Notes: generated from the sequence alone by a model not told the origin. 5,268 nucleotides of DNA from Thiomicrorhabdus sp. (GCA_021648185.1 JAKITH010000093.1:1-5268); one strand, 5' to 3'. Counted from the stretch's first letter, positions 1 through 5,268 are shown. Made by a program: numbers and translations.

Positions 1-1816
1 GTTGATCGCCTTGTTGGTTTAGATGAGATACCGCCAGTGAGGTGTACGTTTTGGGTGCGTAATCGGCTAAAGCGAGCGTTTCCATTAACGGGCTGGGCAG
101 TTGTTCGGCACCGCCTTGCTGTTTGGCGTAACTGCATACGATATGCGGGGCGCACTGCATCAAACGGTCGGTGACGTTTTGGGCGTACGCCAGTTCTCGC
201 TGTGCGTCACACCGTGGTGAGCGTTGTTCACGTTGCAAAGCCATCGGTAAAAAGGGGTTGGGATTGGCGGAACTTGGCCACGCGCTATCGGTTAACCCCA
301 ATACCCACAACGCATCAAAGGTTTGGCCTCCGGCCTCTAGGGTTCCCATGATCTGAATCGGCTGCAAGCCTTTACTTTGCGATTGATGCAACTGCTCGCT
401 TACAAAGCGTTTAAATAAGGACAGCCCATGCGAAATAGACTGTGAGCCGGCCATCTCTGTTAATCGAGAAAACTGAGTCAATGCCGATTCAAAGGCCATT
501 TTTTGTTGGTATTCATCGCTGTTTAACGTGCGTTCCGTTGTCCATTCTATGCTCGATAAAGTTTGCCAGACCAACGCAACAAATTCCAAAAGGGGGATGT
601 TTTTTCTCCCCCCCCCTTCGGCCATTCTTTGCGTATTTAACTGCGTTTGCAATACCGTTTTTAGTGAGGAAGGCAAGGCCTTTGCGGCTTTGGTTTCAAG
701 TAAACTTGGCCAACAGAGTGTGGCCCATTGCAACTGCCGAAACGCCGCATCGGCCTCTTGACGTTGCACCCAATCGCCCGTGGTGTAAACAGAGGTAAGC
801 CACTGACTCCAATCGCTGTAGGCACAAGGCGTTTTAGGCATCAAAAACAGTTTTAGACTAAACAGCGCATTTTGCACCAGTGGGCAAGACGACAGTGGCA
901 CGCCTAATGAGAAATTATAAAAAGGCACTCCCGTACGCTGAACATGAAGCGGCTGCACCCCCAACAAACTCAATTGTTCATCCAAACGGTGTGAGAGCGC
1001 GGCTTTATAGTCCTCAATATTGGGCGACACCACCCCAATTTTAATGGCATGATGCGGTTTGATTTGAGAAAGGCGTTGCCACTGCTCAACACACCATAAT
1101 GCCACTTGTTGCACTTCGTCCTGCGCGTCTAAGGCCGTGTATTTAAGGGGGGGAGAACTTTTTTCAACCTGTGGCATGGGCTTCCATATACATTCAACCC
1201 CTCGCGCTTCAACCGCCGCTTGCCACTGTAAAAGATAAGGGCTCGGTTCATCAAACCCGTGCAAACAAAAGGTGTGAGGCAACTGCCCTTTTCCCTGTTG
1301 CAATAGACTCAAAAGATGGTGGTGCGCCTGCACTTCGTCCCACCAATCGCGCTCTTTAAGTGTATTGAGATAGCGGGTTTGACACTGCGCAAACAAGCGC
1401 ACTTCATCGGACAGATAGCCCGCTTCTAGCCACGGTTCATCAAACCACTCTTGCGAGACCGCCCACGCTTGTTGCAACTGCTTGGCGGTTGCTGCCACAT
1501 TGAGCAACGCAATGGAGGCCGCTTGAGCGTGCGCCCCTGCCGTTTCGCGTATTTCTCGTGCTTCTAACTCTTGTTGCAACACTTGTTCCCACAGCATTTG
1601 CGACTCAAAACAATTTAATACTTTGCGACTCAGCTCCGCCTCTGCCAGCTCGCCCCGCAACAAACAGCCCGCTTGCCACTGTTGCCACCATTGCGATAAG
1701 GTCATGACCTCTGGCGTCTCTACCACCAAAGCGGTTACGGAAGGTGAGAATTGAATCGCTTGCTGCTTTAACGTGGCACTTAAACGACTGTTGGCGGTGA
1801 TGTGAATGGTGTTCAT
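1..1816 (-). CDS. AddB/RecC-like PD-(D/E)XK-family DNA repair protein (TIGR03623 type), 3' end missing
   Basis: The frame is open without a stop from the ATG at 1816 to the left edge, about 605 codons. I checked it through the C9 tract and found no break. The start (MNTIHITANSRLSATL, then TPEVMTLSQWWQQW near residues 34-47) matches the expected N-terminus of the 'probable DNA repair protein' family. Further family hallmarks are LHGFDEPSP near residue 186, IQIMGTLEAGG near 487-497, FDALWVLGL at 500-508, then the segment around PNPFLPMALQRE, and SPLMETLA near the edge. The family is related to AddB/RecC-like helicase-nuclease subunits. It usually has a C-terminal PD-(D/E)XK nuclease domain, which here would lie outside the window; roughly 250-300 residues are missing. 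A UvrD/RecB-like helicase partner is often adjacent, but I cannot see that side. The start lies five bases after the stop of the metallopeptidase gene with no good Shine-Dalgarno sequence, so translational coupling is likely. Its role in end resection or double-strand-break repair is inferred from the family. Confidence 0.88.
   Translation of the reverse strand, partial: MNTIHITANSRLSATLKQQAIQFSPSVTALVVETPEVMTLSQWWQQWQAGCLLRGELAEAELSRKVLNCFESQMLWEQVLQQELEAREIRETAGAHAQAASIALLNVAATAKQLQQAWAVSQEWFDEPWLEAGYLSDEVRLFAQCQTRYLNTLKERDWWDEVQAHHHLLSLLQQGKGQLPHTFCLHGFDEPSPYLLQWQAAVEARGVECIWKPMPQVEKSSPPLKYTALDAQDEVQQVALWCVEQWQRLSQIKPHHAIKIGVVSPNIEDYKAALSHRLDEQLSLLGVQPLHVQRTGVPFYNFSLGVPLSSCPLVQNALFSLKLFLMPKTPCAYSDWSQWLTSVYTTGDWVQRQEADAAFRQLQWATLCWPSLLETKAAKALPSSLKTVLQTQLNTQRMAEGGGRKNIPLLEFVALVWQTLSSIEWTTERTLNSDEYQQKMAFESALTQFSRLTEMAGSQSISHGLSLFKRFVSEQLHQSQSKGLQPIQIMGTLEAGGQTFDALWVLGLTDSAWPSSANPNPFLPMALQREQRSPRCDAQRELAYAQNVTDRLMQCAPHIVCSYAKQQGGAEQLPSPLMETLALADYAPKTYTSLAVSHLNQQGDQ
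603..616 (-). repeat. G-tract word copy 1: G9 followed by AGAAA
   Basis: A run of nine G on the minus strand (608-616) is followed by AGAAAA. It lies inside the DNA repair gene and encodes GGG-R-K at about residues 401-405 in frame. This is the longest of the tracts. A one-base slip would truncate the protein. Confidence 0.75.
1147..1157 (+). repeat. G-tract word copy 2: G7 followed by AGAA
   Basis: G7 at 1147-1153 is followed by AGAA on the plus strand. This is opposite to the coding direction of the repair gene that contains it, where it encodes SSPPL at about residues 220-224. It is the same word as copies 1, 3 and 4 in the opposite orientation. Confidence 0.75.
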
Positions 1817-1821
1817 AGGAG

Positions 1822-2628
1822 TTATTTTATATCCTGTAAGAGTTGAATCCAGCGCTGGCCGTGTTGCTTAATATACCGTTTGGCCTCTGGGGTTTGGGGA
1901 AAGTGTTCCGTGACCAATGCCCAAAAAGACTTGGAGTGATTGGGGTGTACCAAATGACACAACTCATGCACCATTACATACTCAATTACCCACGGTGGCG
2001 CTTGCCAGAGTCGCCAGTTAAATTGCAATCGCCCGTCTGGATGGCAACTGCCCCAGCGAGATTTATAGCCTTTTACAACGACACGTTGGTGCGTTACCCC
2101 AATCTGCCGCGCATAGCTTGGTAGTGTTTCCGCTAAAAATTCATGGGCGGTTTGTTTCATAAAAATTTCGATGGCCTGACAACGCTGCTGAGAGGTTTGA
2201 AGCGCATCCACATAGCATTGCCCCTCAAAAACACGAACCTGAGCACACGATTTTAAGTTTCTCCCCCCCCTATCCTGAGGCACCAATGTAACGGCTTCCC
2301 CCAGAAAATCAAACGTATCCCCCCAGTTTCCCGTAAAAACAATTGCCTCAGGATACGATAGCCTTCGTTGCTCTAAACGCATTAAACTTTGTAATAACCA
2401 GGCTTGGTTGTCACACAACACCTTGATAAGCCGCTGAGGTGAATGGCGTTTAGGCACTAAAATCACCACCTTGTTCCCACGAATTTGTAACGCCATTGAA
2501 TTTTTGCGAGTTGTTCGCACCACTTCAAGGCTTTGATTACCTACTTGATGGTGTGTAATCGGGTCTGCTGTTTTAGAGTCAAAGAGTTTAAACATAAAAG
2601 AGATTGTAAATGAAACACGCAAACTCAT
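1822..2628 (-). CDS. YgjP/DUF45-type zinc metallopeptidase
   Basis: The protein has 268 residues. The zincin signature is HELCH at 221-225 (ligands H221 and H225, catalytic E222). It is followed by HPNHSKSFW at 228-236, where H231 is the likely third metal ligand. Just upstream is the family-typical KSRWGSC block at 189-195 and a tryptophan-rich stretch (FNWRLWQAPPWVIEYV). This order (WGSC, then HExxH, then HxxH..FW) defines the YgjP/DUF45 (PF01863) group. The group is annotated as metal-dependent hydrolases or SprT/wss-like peptidases, and its substrates are poorly known. There is no signal peptide, so it is probably cytoplasmic. Two starts are possible: ATG at 2628, or an internal ATG at 2595 giving MFKLFDSK. 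Neither has a strong ribosome binding site; the first 11 residues are not conserved-looking and may be untranslated. A C8 tract gives RGGRN at about 120-124 between the two halves. It is followed within five bases by the DNA repair gene, so the two probably form an operon. Confidence 0.9.
   Translation of the reverse strand: MSLRVSFTISFMFKLFDSKTADPITHHQVGNQSLEVVRTTRKNSMALQIRGNKVVILVPKRHSPQRLIKVLCDNQAWLLQSLMRLEQRRLSYPEAIVFTGNWGDTFDFLGEAVTLVPQDRGGRNLKSCAQVRVFEGQCYVDALQTSQQRCQAIEIFMKQTAHEFLAETLPSYARQIGVTHQRVVVKGYKSRWGSCHPDGRLQFNWRLWQAPPWVIEYVMVHELCHLVHPNHSKSFWALVTEHFPQTPEAKRYIKQHGQRWIQLLQDIK
2258..2270 (-). repeat. G-tract word copy 3: G8 followed by AGAAA
   Basis: Eight G on the minus strand (2263-2270) are followed by AGAAA. 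The copy lies inside the metallopeptidase gene and encodes RGGRN at about 120-124, in a linker away from the zinc site. Confidence 0.75.
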
Positions 2629-2635
2629 TTATACT
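2604..2635 (+). promoter_or_regulatory. Weak candidate promoter for the pseudouridine synthase gene
   Basis: TATACT at 2630-2635 matches five of six bases of a sigma-70 -10 box and would place transcription start near 2642, about 27 bases before the ATG at 2669. The best upstream -35-like word, TTGTAA at 2604-2609, is 20 bp away, which is too far to be ideal. The candidate overlaps the start of the divergent metallopeptidase gene. Some promoter must exist for each divergent gene in this short region, but the boxes are only suggested by pattern. Confidence 0.25.
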
Positions 2636-2668
2636 AATCCCATACTTTTTACCCTTTTGCGCCCTAAA
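2629..2668. other. Divergent intergenic spacer
   Basis: Only 40 bp separate the ATG codons of the divergent metallopeptidase and pseudouridine synthase genes. Transcription from both sides must therefore start within or just inside the coding regions. If the metallopeptidase uses its second ATG at 2595, the shared control region grows to 73 bp. A TATAAA word on the minus strand (2633-2628) would then be a possible -10 box for it. No clear operator palindrome is visible. Confidence 0.5.
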
Positions 2669-3613
2669 ATGACTCAGCCTCAAAAACAACATATTAAAAT
2701 CCCCATTACCCGCGATGGCACCACCGCTCTGGAACACTTATATCAAGCCGTGTGCAGTCAGCCGTCTACCGAAAACATCAGCAAACAGATGCTTAAAGAG
2801 TACGCGATAAAAGGATCTATTTGGCTTACGCCTTTTAACACCAAAACCAACCGAGCGCAAAAAACAGAACGGTTAAGACGACTTAAAAAGGTGCTTAAGC
2901 CAAATGACCAACTGGATTTTTACACTGACCCCAAGCTTTTTTACACTGACCCCAATCCTCCTACGTTGGTGGCGGATTTTGAGCAGTATTCGGTTTGGTT
3001 TAAACCGCGCGGGATGTTGTCTCAAGGCTCTAAATGGGCGGATCATACGGCGTTGTATCGCTGGATTGAGATGCATTATCAACCAAATAAGCAACGCCGA
3101 AACTGCTGGATTGTTCACCGATTGGATCGCGCAACCTGTGGGTTAATGTTGGTGGCGCACAGTAAGAAGATGGCGCACACACTGAGCCAGCTGTTTGAGC
3201 AAAAACAGATTCAAAAATGTTATCAAGCGAATGTATGGGGCGTCTTTCCAAGTACGCCAGAAACGTTTAATACCCCCGTGCAAGAGAAAACAGCGATAAG
3301 TCATGTTCAGTTATGCACTATTTTCTCCCCCCCCTCCTCTGCTGAATCCTCTCCCATCTCAAGAGTAAAGATCTCTATTGAAACAGGACGAAAACACCAA
3401 ATACGCACTCATCTGTCACAAGCAGGCTATCCGATTGTGGGTGACCGACTCTATGGGGGGGTAGAAAATTCACCGCAACTCGCCCCGCTTCCCGATTTAC
3501 AGCTGACCGCTTATCAACTCGATTTTGAATGCCCTATTACCCAAAAACAACAGCACTTTTGTTTATCGGAACCTCAGTTAGACCTGCTCCGTTTTGATCG
3601 GGAAAGCGAATAA
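2669..3613 (+). CDS. RluA-family RNA pseudouridine synthase
   Basis: From the ATG at 2669 the protein has 314 residues; a TTG at 2657 would add four. It should isomerise specific uridines in rRNA or tRNA to pseudouridine. The catalytic motif HRLDRATCG is at 150-158, with D153 the expected nucleophile. The RNA-binding/C-terminal family motif GRKHQIRTHLSQAGYPIVGDRLYGG is at 240-264. The core block YSVWFKPRGMLSQGSKW (107-123) marks the subgroup that has VW.KP and GMLSQG. Residues about 36-84 (SKQMLKEYAIKGSIWL... VLKPNDQLDF) resemble an S4-like RNA-binding region. The RNA target cannot be told from sequence. Oddities are a 21-bp-period tandem repeat encoding FYTDPKL-FYTDPNP (84-97) and a C8 tract encoding FSPPSS in a loop (219-224). 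No clear Shine-Dalgarno sequence precedes the ATG. It is divergent from the metallopeptidase and is followed after four bases by the HIRAN gene. Confidence 0.92.
   Translation: MTQPQKQHIKIPITRDGTTALEHLYQAVCSQPSTENISKQMLKEYAIKGSIWLTPFNTKTNRAQKTERLRRLKKVLKPNDQLDFYTDPKLFYTDPNPPTLVADFEQYSVWFKPRGMLSQGSKWADHTALYRWIEMHYQPNKQRRNCWIVHRLDRATCGLMLVAHSKKMAHTLSQLFEQKQIQKCYQANVWGVFPSTPETFNTPVQEKTAISHVQLCTIFSPPSSAESSPISRVKISIETGRKHQIRTHLSQAGYPIVGDRLYGGVENSPQLAPLPDLQLTAYQLDFECPITQKQQHFCLSEPQLDLLRFDRESE
2917..2955 (+). repeat. 21-bp-period tandem duplication in the pseudouridine synthase gene
   Basis: An 18-base sequence (TTTTTACACTGACCCCAA) occurs at 2917-2934 and again exactly at 2938-2955, a period of 21 bases or seven codons. 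It encodes FYTDPKL then FYTDPNP just before the conserved core. The frame is kept. The exact identity at DNA level suggests a recent duplication. Confidence 0.85.
3321..3334 (-). repeat. G-tract word copy 4: G8 followed by AGAAAA
   Basis: Eight C on the plus strand (3327-3334), preceded by TTTTCT, give the same G-rich word on the minus strand. The copy lies inside the pseudouridine synthase gene and encodes FSPPS at about 219-223, in a serine/proline-rich loop (SPPSSAESSPIS) between conserved blocks. Confidence 0.75.
3455..3468 (+). repeat. G7 tract with near-match flank (TAGAAAA)
   Basis: G7 at 3455-3461 is followed by TAGAAAA, which differs from the other copies by one inserted T. It encodes the conserved YGGVEN end of the pseudouridine synthase core motif. 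It may therefore be constrained by protein sequence rather than by membership of the repeat set. Confidence 0.45.
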
Positions 3614-3617
3614 CATC

Positions 3618-4031
3618 ATGCTCAACACGATTCAGTTTCCCGTTAAAGGCACTTACTATTATGCCGCTGACTTGGCACTGGAATCGGGCTGGATTGACCG
3701 CAACGCACAACTGACCTTAATAGCCGAACCTGATAACCCTTGCGATAAAAATGCCATTCAAATTTGGTGTGATCACCCTGATCAAAATCACGCCTCCAAA
3801 CTGCTGATTGGCTATGTGCCACGCGCTCTTGCGAAACAGCTCAATCCGTATGTTTTAATCGACCTTAAACACAGTTACCCACTTCACACACAGGTTATCC
3901 ACAGGGCGAAATTAGGCAAACAGATTGAGATTGAGTGCCAAGTACAGCTCCACCTATCTTGGATAAGCGTAATCAAAGTTCAGTGGCTCTGCTTTTGGAT
4001 TCGCCTTAAAAATCGATTTAAAAACGACTAA
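3618..4031 (+). CDS. Small HIRAN-domain protein
   Basis: The protein has 137 residues from the ATG at 3618; a TTG start at 3594 inside the upstream gene is possible but less likely. The HIRAN pattern is clear: FPVKGTYYY at 7-15, a hydrophobic strand with LTLIAEPDNPCDKNAI at 32-47, and LLIGYVPRALAKQL at 62-75. HIRAN domains (PF08797) bind DNA, and in the eukaryotic translocase HLTF the domain captures the 3' end of single-stranded DNA. Bacterial stand-alone versions are common but poorly studied. Here the domain makes up most of the protein. The tail (about 105-137) is rich in tryptophan and hydrophobic residues and ends in a basic stretch (RLKNRFKND). The start is four bases after the stop of the pseudouridine synthase, which suggests translational coupling, and a DEDDh exonuclease follows 47 bp later. 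A role in recognising DNA ends together with that exonuclease is inference. Confidence 0.85.
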   Translation: MLNTIQFPVKGTYYYAADLALESGWIDRNAQLTLIAEPDNPCDKNAIQIWCDHPDQNHASKLLIGYVPRALAKQLNPYVLIDLKHSYPLHTQVIHRAKLGKQIEIECQVQLHLSWISVIKVQWLCFWIRLKNRFKND

Positions 4032-4078
4032 CAGTTGTTACAATCAACGTACTTAATTCTAACGCTAGAGAAAATAAC

Positions 4079-4960
4079 ATGACCGATTCAAACTCACTCG
4101 CTCTGTGCGCCGAACAGCTTAATCAATCCGATGACTATCAAGTATTACAAAAGCTCTCCCCCAAAACCGTATTCAATCAACCCTCTCCTGAAAATTGTCA
4201 CCGCATTTGCGTGATTGATACGGAGACCACTGGCTTGGATACCGATGTTTGTGAAATCATTGAGTTGGGGTATCAAATTATTGAGTTTGATTCCTCTGGT
4301 CATTTTTATAAAGTGCTATGTTCTAAAAACTTTTTAAACGAACCCAAAGGTGAGATCAGTGCCGAAGTAACGCGCGTAACCGGCCTTACCTTAAGCGATG
4401 TAAAAGGCCACCAAATCCCTTGGGAGGAGGTAGAAGCGGATATTCAAGACGTTCAACTGTGTGTGGCACACAATGCAGGATTTGATCGCCCAATTGTTGA
4501 ACGCTACAGCGAGGTGTTTGTCTCTAAAATATGGGGCTGTTCGGTCGCGCAAATTGATTGGGCGACATTGGCCGAAGTGGGCTCTAAAAGCCAAGAGTTT
4601 CTTTGCTGGAAGGTGGGGCAGTTTTTTTACCACGCCCACCGTGCCTTAGACGATGTACACGCCTTATGCCAACTGCTTTCACAACCCATCTCAACGGAAC
4701 AAAAGCCCGCACTGAGCTTTTTATTGCAAGCAGTGCGTCAAAAAACGTCCTTAGTCAAAGCCTCTGGCGCGCCATTTGATGTCAAAGACGCACTGCGCAG
4801 TCGTGGCTACCGCTGGAACGCCAGTGCGCGTGTATGGCAAAAAGTGGTGGAGGATGCACTGTTAAAAGAGGAATTAGCTTGGTTAATTGAACACAATACA
4901 CCTAACCCTACGGTGGTTAAATTAAAGGCGACGGACAGCTTTTCAATTCGTGCAAAGTAA
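4079..4960 (+). CDS. DEDDh-family 3'-5' exonuclease (DnaQ-like) with extra C-terminal domain
   Basis: The protein has 293 residues. The exonuclease fold starts near residue 41. Exo I is VIDTETTGLD (45-54, acidic D47 and E49), Exo II is HNAGFDR (131-137, D136), and Exo III is HRALDDV (187-193, H187 and D192). All four acidic residues and the histidine of a DEDDh nuclease are present, so activity is expected. The TRVTGLTLSDVKG segment (98-110) is typical of the DnaQ/polymerase III epsilon group. A C-terminal region at 231-272 (FDVKDALRSRGYRWN...RVWQK....LLKEELAWL) is a separate small domain seen in related stand-alone exonucleases. It is not the epsilon tail that binds the polymerase, so this is probably a repair or processing nuclease rather than the replicative proofreader. 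The N-terminal 40 residues have no recognised motif. Upstream is only a weak purine-rich ribosome binding site (AGAGAAAA, 4066-4073). It may share a transcript with the HIRAN gene. Confidence 0.9.
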   Translation: MTDSNSLALCAEQLNQSDDYQVLQKLSPKTVFNQPSPENCHRICVIDTETTGLDTDVCEIIELGYQIIEFDSSGHFYKVLCSKNFLNEPKGEISAEVTRVTGLTLSDVKGHQIPWEEVEADIQDVQLCVAHNAGFDRPIVERYSEVFVSKIWGCSVAQIDWATLAEVGSKSQEFLCWKVGQFFYHAHRALDDVHALCQLLSQPISTEQKPALSFLLQAVRQKTSLVKASGAPFDVKDALRSRGYRWNASARVWQKVVEDALLKEELAWLIEHNTPNPTVVKLKATDSFSIRAK

Positions 4961-4998
4961 CCTGAGAGTAAGTAAGGGAATTTTTCTACTTTTGAAGC

Positions 4999-5026
4999 TT
5001 GTTATTTTATATAAACTAGGCATACT
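4999..5026 (+). promoter_or_regulatory. Weak candidate sigma-70 promoter for the PAS protein gene
   Basis: TTGTTA at 4999-5004 and CATACT at 5021-5026 are separated by 16 bp. Each matches four of six consensus bases, in the AT-rich gap upstream of the PAS gene. The implied leader would be about 70 bases and would include the hairpin at 5066-5085. No flagellar sigma-28 box (GCCGATAA type) was found. Confidence 0.3.
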
Positions 5027-5065
5027 AAATCACTTAAAAAAAACAATACAAATTACCAACATAAC

Positions 5066-5085
5066 AGGCATTAAACGCCATGCCT
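5066..5085 (+). other. Small leader hairpin upstream of the PAS protein gene
   Basis: AGGCAT (5066-5071) and ATGCCT (5080-5085) form a perfect 6-bp stem with an 8-base loop. No T run follows on either side, so it is not a typical intrinsic terminator. It ends 19 bases before the start codon and could affect translation or be a protein-binding site, or could be chance. Confidence 0.35.
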
Positions 5086-5096
5086 CTTACACGAGA

Positions 5097-5103
5097 CCCC
5101 CCC
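5097..5103 (+). repeat. C7 tract in the ribosome-binding-site spacer of the PAS gene
   Basis: Seven C sit between GAGA (5093-5096) and T-ATG (5104-5107). The flank does not carry the AGAA word. Length changes here would alter the spacing between ribosome binding site and start codon. Confidence 0.6.
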
Positions 5104-5104
5104 T

Positions 5105-5268
5105 ATGTTTTGTTCAAAAGAAAAAGCCGAAAACCGTTTATTAAAAGAACAGCTTGAAGAACTCACCGCTACTCAAGAAGCCTTTAGAGAGTGTTCAGCG
5201 GTGATTGTCTTTTCACCCGACGGTACCGTGTTAAGAGCCAACGATCACTTTTTAAACGTAGTGGGCTA
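5105..5268 (+). CDS. PAS-domain signalling protein, probable methyl-accepting chemotaxis protein, N-terminus only
   Basis: The frame runs from the ATG at 5105 to the right edge, 54 full codons. Residues 4-29 are charged and heptad-like (KEKAENRLLKEQLEELTATQ), suggesting a short coiled coil. A PAS domain begins at about residue 31 with SAVIVFSPDGTVLRANDHFLNVVG, the usual opening of the first PAS domain in soluble Aer/BdlA-like chemoreceptors, where a short N-terminal helix beginning MF(F/C) is also common. No membrane segment is seen in the visible part. The final two bases (TA) are read as the start of a Tyr codon because the family has GY here, but a stop cannot be formally excluded. The methyl-accepting signalling domain lies beyond the window, so the chemoreceptor call is inference; a PAS-containing kinase or diguanylate cyclase is the alternative. 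A C7 tract separates a weak GAGA ribosome binding site (5093-5096) from the start codon. Confidence 0.75.
   Translation, partial: MFCSKEKAENRLLKEQLEELTATQEAFRECSAVIVFSPDGTVLRANDHFLNVVG

Larger units (their letters stand above)
4961..5104. other. AT-rich intergenic region between exonuclease and PAS protein genes
   Basis: The 144 bp carry no gene that I can support. No hairpin followed by a T run is visible just after the exonuclease stop, so transcription may be terminated by Rho or may read through. The middle is strongly AT-rich and includes an A8 run near 5036-5043. The right half holds a small hairpin and the C7 tract described separately. Confidence 0.6.

Noticed and set aside
608..616. 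Frameshift in the DNA repair gene at the C9 tract
   Set aside because: I read the minus-strand frame from 1816 to the left edge codon by codon. Family motifs occur in the same frame on both sides of the tract, so the gene is intact here.
442..798. Plus-strand open frame of 118 codons
   Set aside because: It lies antisense to the continuous DNA repair reading frame, contains low-complexity and proline-rich translation with no family resemblance, and has no ribosome binding site. The minus-strand frame carries clear family motifs throughout.
1843..2124. Plus-strand open frame opposite the metallopeptidase gene
   Set aside because: It is antisense to the HELCH and WGSC coding region, whose motifs explain the sequence. 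The plus-strand translation has no recognisable features.
4961..5000. Intrinsic terminator after the exonuclease gene
   Set aside because: A T5 run occurs at about 4981-4985, but no stable stem precedes it.
5005..5104. Sigma-28 (flagellar/chemotaxis) promoter for the PAS gene
   Set aside because: No GCCGATAA-like -10 element with a suitably spaced TAAA-type -35 is present.
4950..5144. Short plus-strand open frame spanning the gap before the PAS gene
   Set aside because: It overlaps both the end of the exonuclease gene and the start of the PAS gene, is lysine/isoleucine-rich as expected from AT-rich noncoding DNA, and has no supporting start signal.
1..5268. CRISPR array, insertion sequence, tRNA or toxin-antitoxin module
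   Set aside because: There are no spaced direct repeats, no transposase motifs or terminal inverted repeats, no tRNA-like cloverleaf, and no small paired genes. Nearly all sequence is explained by six genes of recognised families.

Overview
The window looks like a chromosomal segment of a free-living gammaproteobacterium. Base composition is moderate, genes are densely packed, and the gene families are typical of gammaproteobacteria, including a TIGR03623-type 'probable DNA repair protein'. A Thiomicrospira/Hydrogenovibrio-like sulfur oxidiser is my best guess from the style of the proteins, but this is inference only. I see no phage genes, insertion sequences, CRISPR array, tRNA or rRNA.

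Layout. On the minus strand, reading leftward from about 2628, there is a YgjP/DUF45-type zinc metallopeptidase (2628-1822). Five bases further on begins a long reading frame that runs off the left edge (1816 to 1). It is the N-terminal two thirds of an AddB/RecC-like, PD-(D/E)XK-family DNA repair protein. A divergent spacer of about 40 bp separates these from a plus-strand run: an RluA-family pseudouridine synthase (2669-3613), a small HIRAN-domain protein (3618-4031) and a DEDDh 3'-5' exonuclease (4079-4960). A 144 bp gap, AT-rich apart from its last bases, then leads to the first 54 codons of a PAS-domain signalling protein, probably a methyl-accepting chemotaxis protein, which is cut by the right edge.

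How the genes may work together. Three of the six products plausibly handle DNA ends or single strands: the AddB-like protein, the HIRAN protein and the DEDDh exonuclease. HIRAN and the exonuclease lie side by side and may be co-transcribed with the pseudouridine synthase. The chemoreceptor-like gene has its own upstream region and is probably a separate unit.

The most unusual signal cuts across gene boundaries. There are six homopolymeric G or C tracts of 7-9 bases in 5.3 kb. Four of them share the extended word G(7-9)AGAA, on both strands and inside three different genes, at points where the proteins look like variable loops. A fifth is a near match. The sixth lies between a weak ribosome binding site and the start codon of the chemoreceptor-like gene. 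This looks like a dispersed genomic word or a set of slippage-prone tracts and is the main lead. I see no convincing novel multi-gene system.
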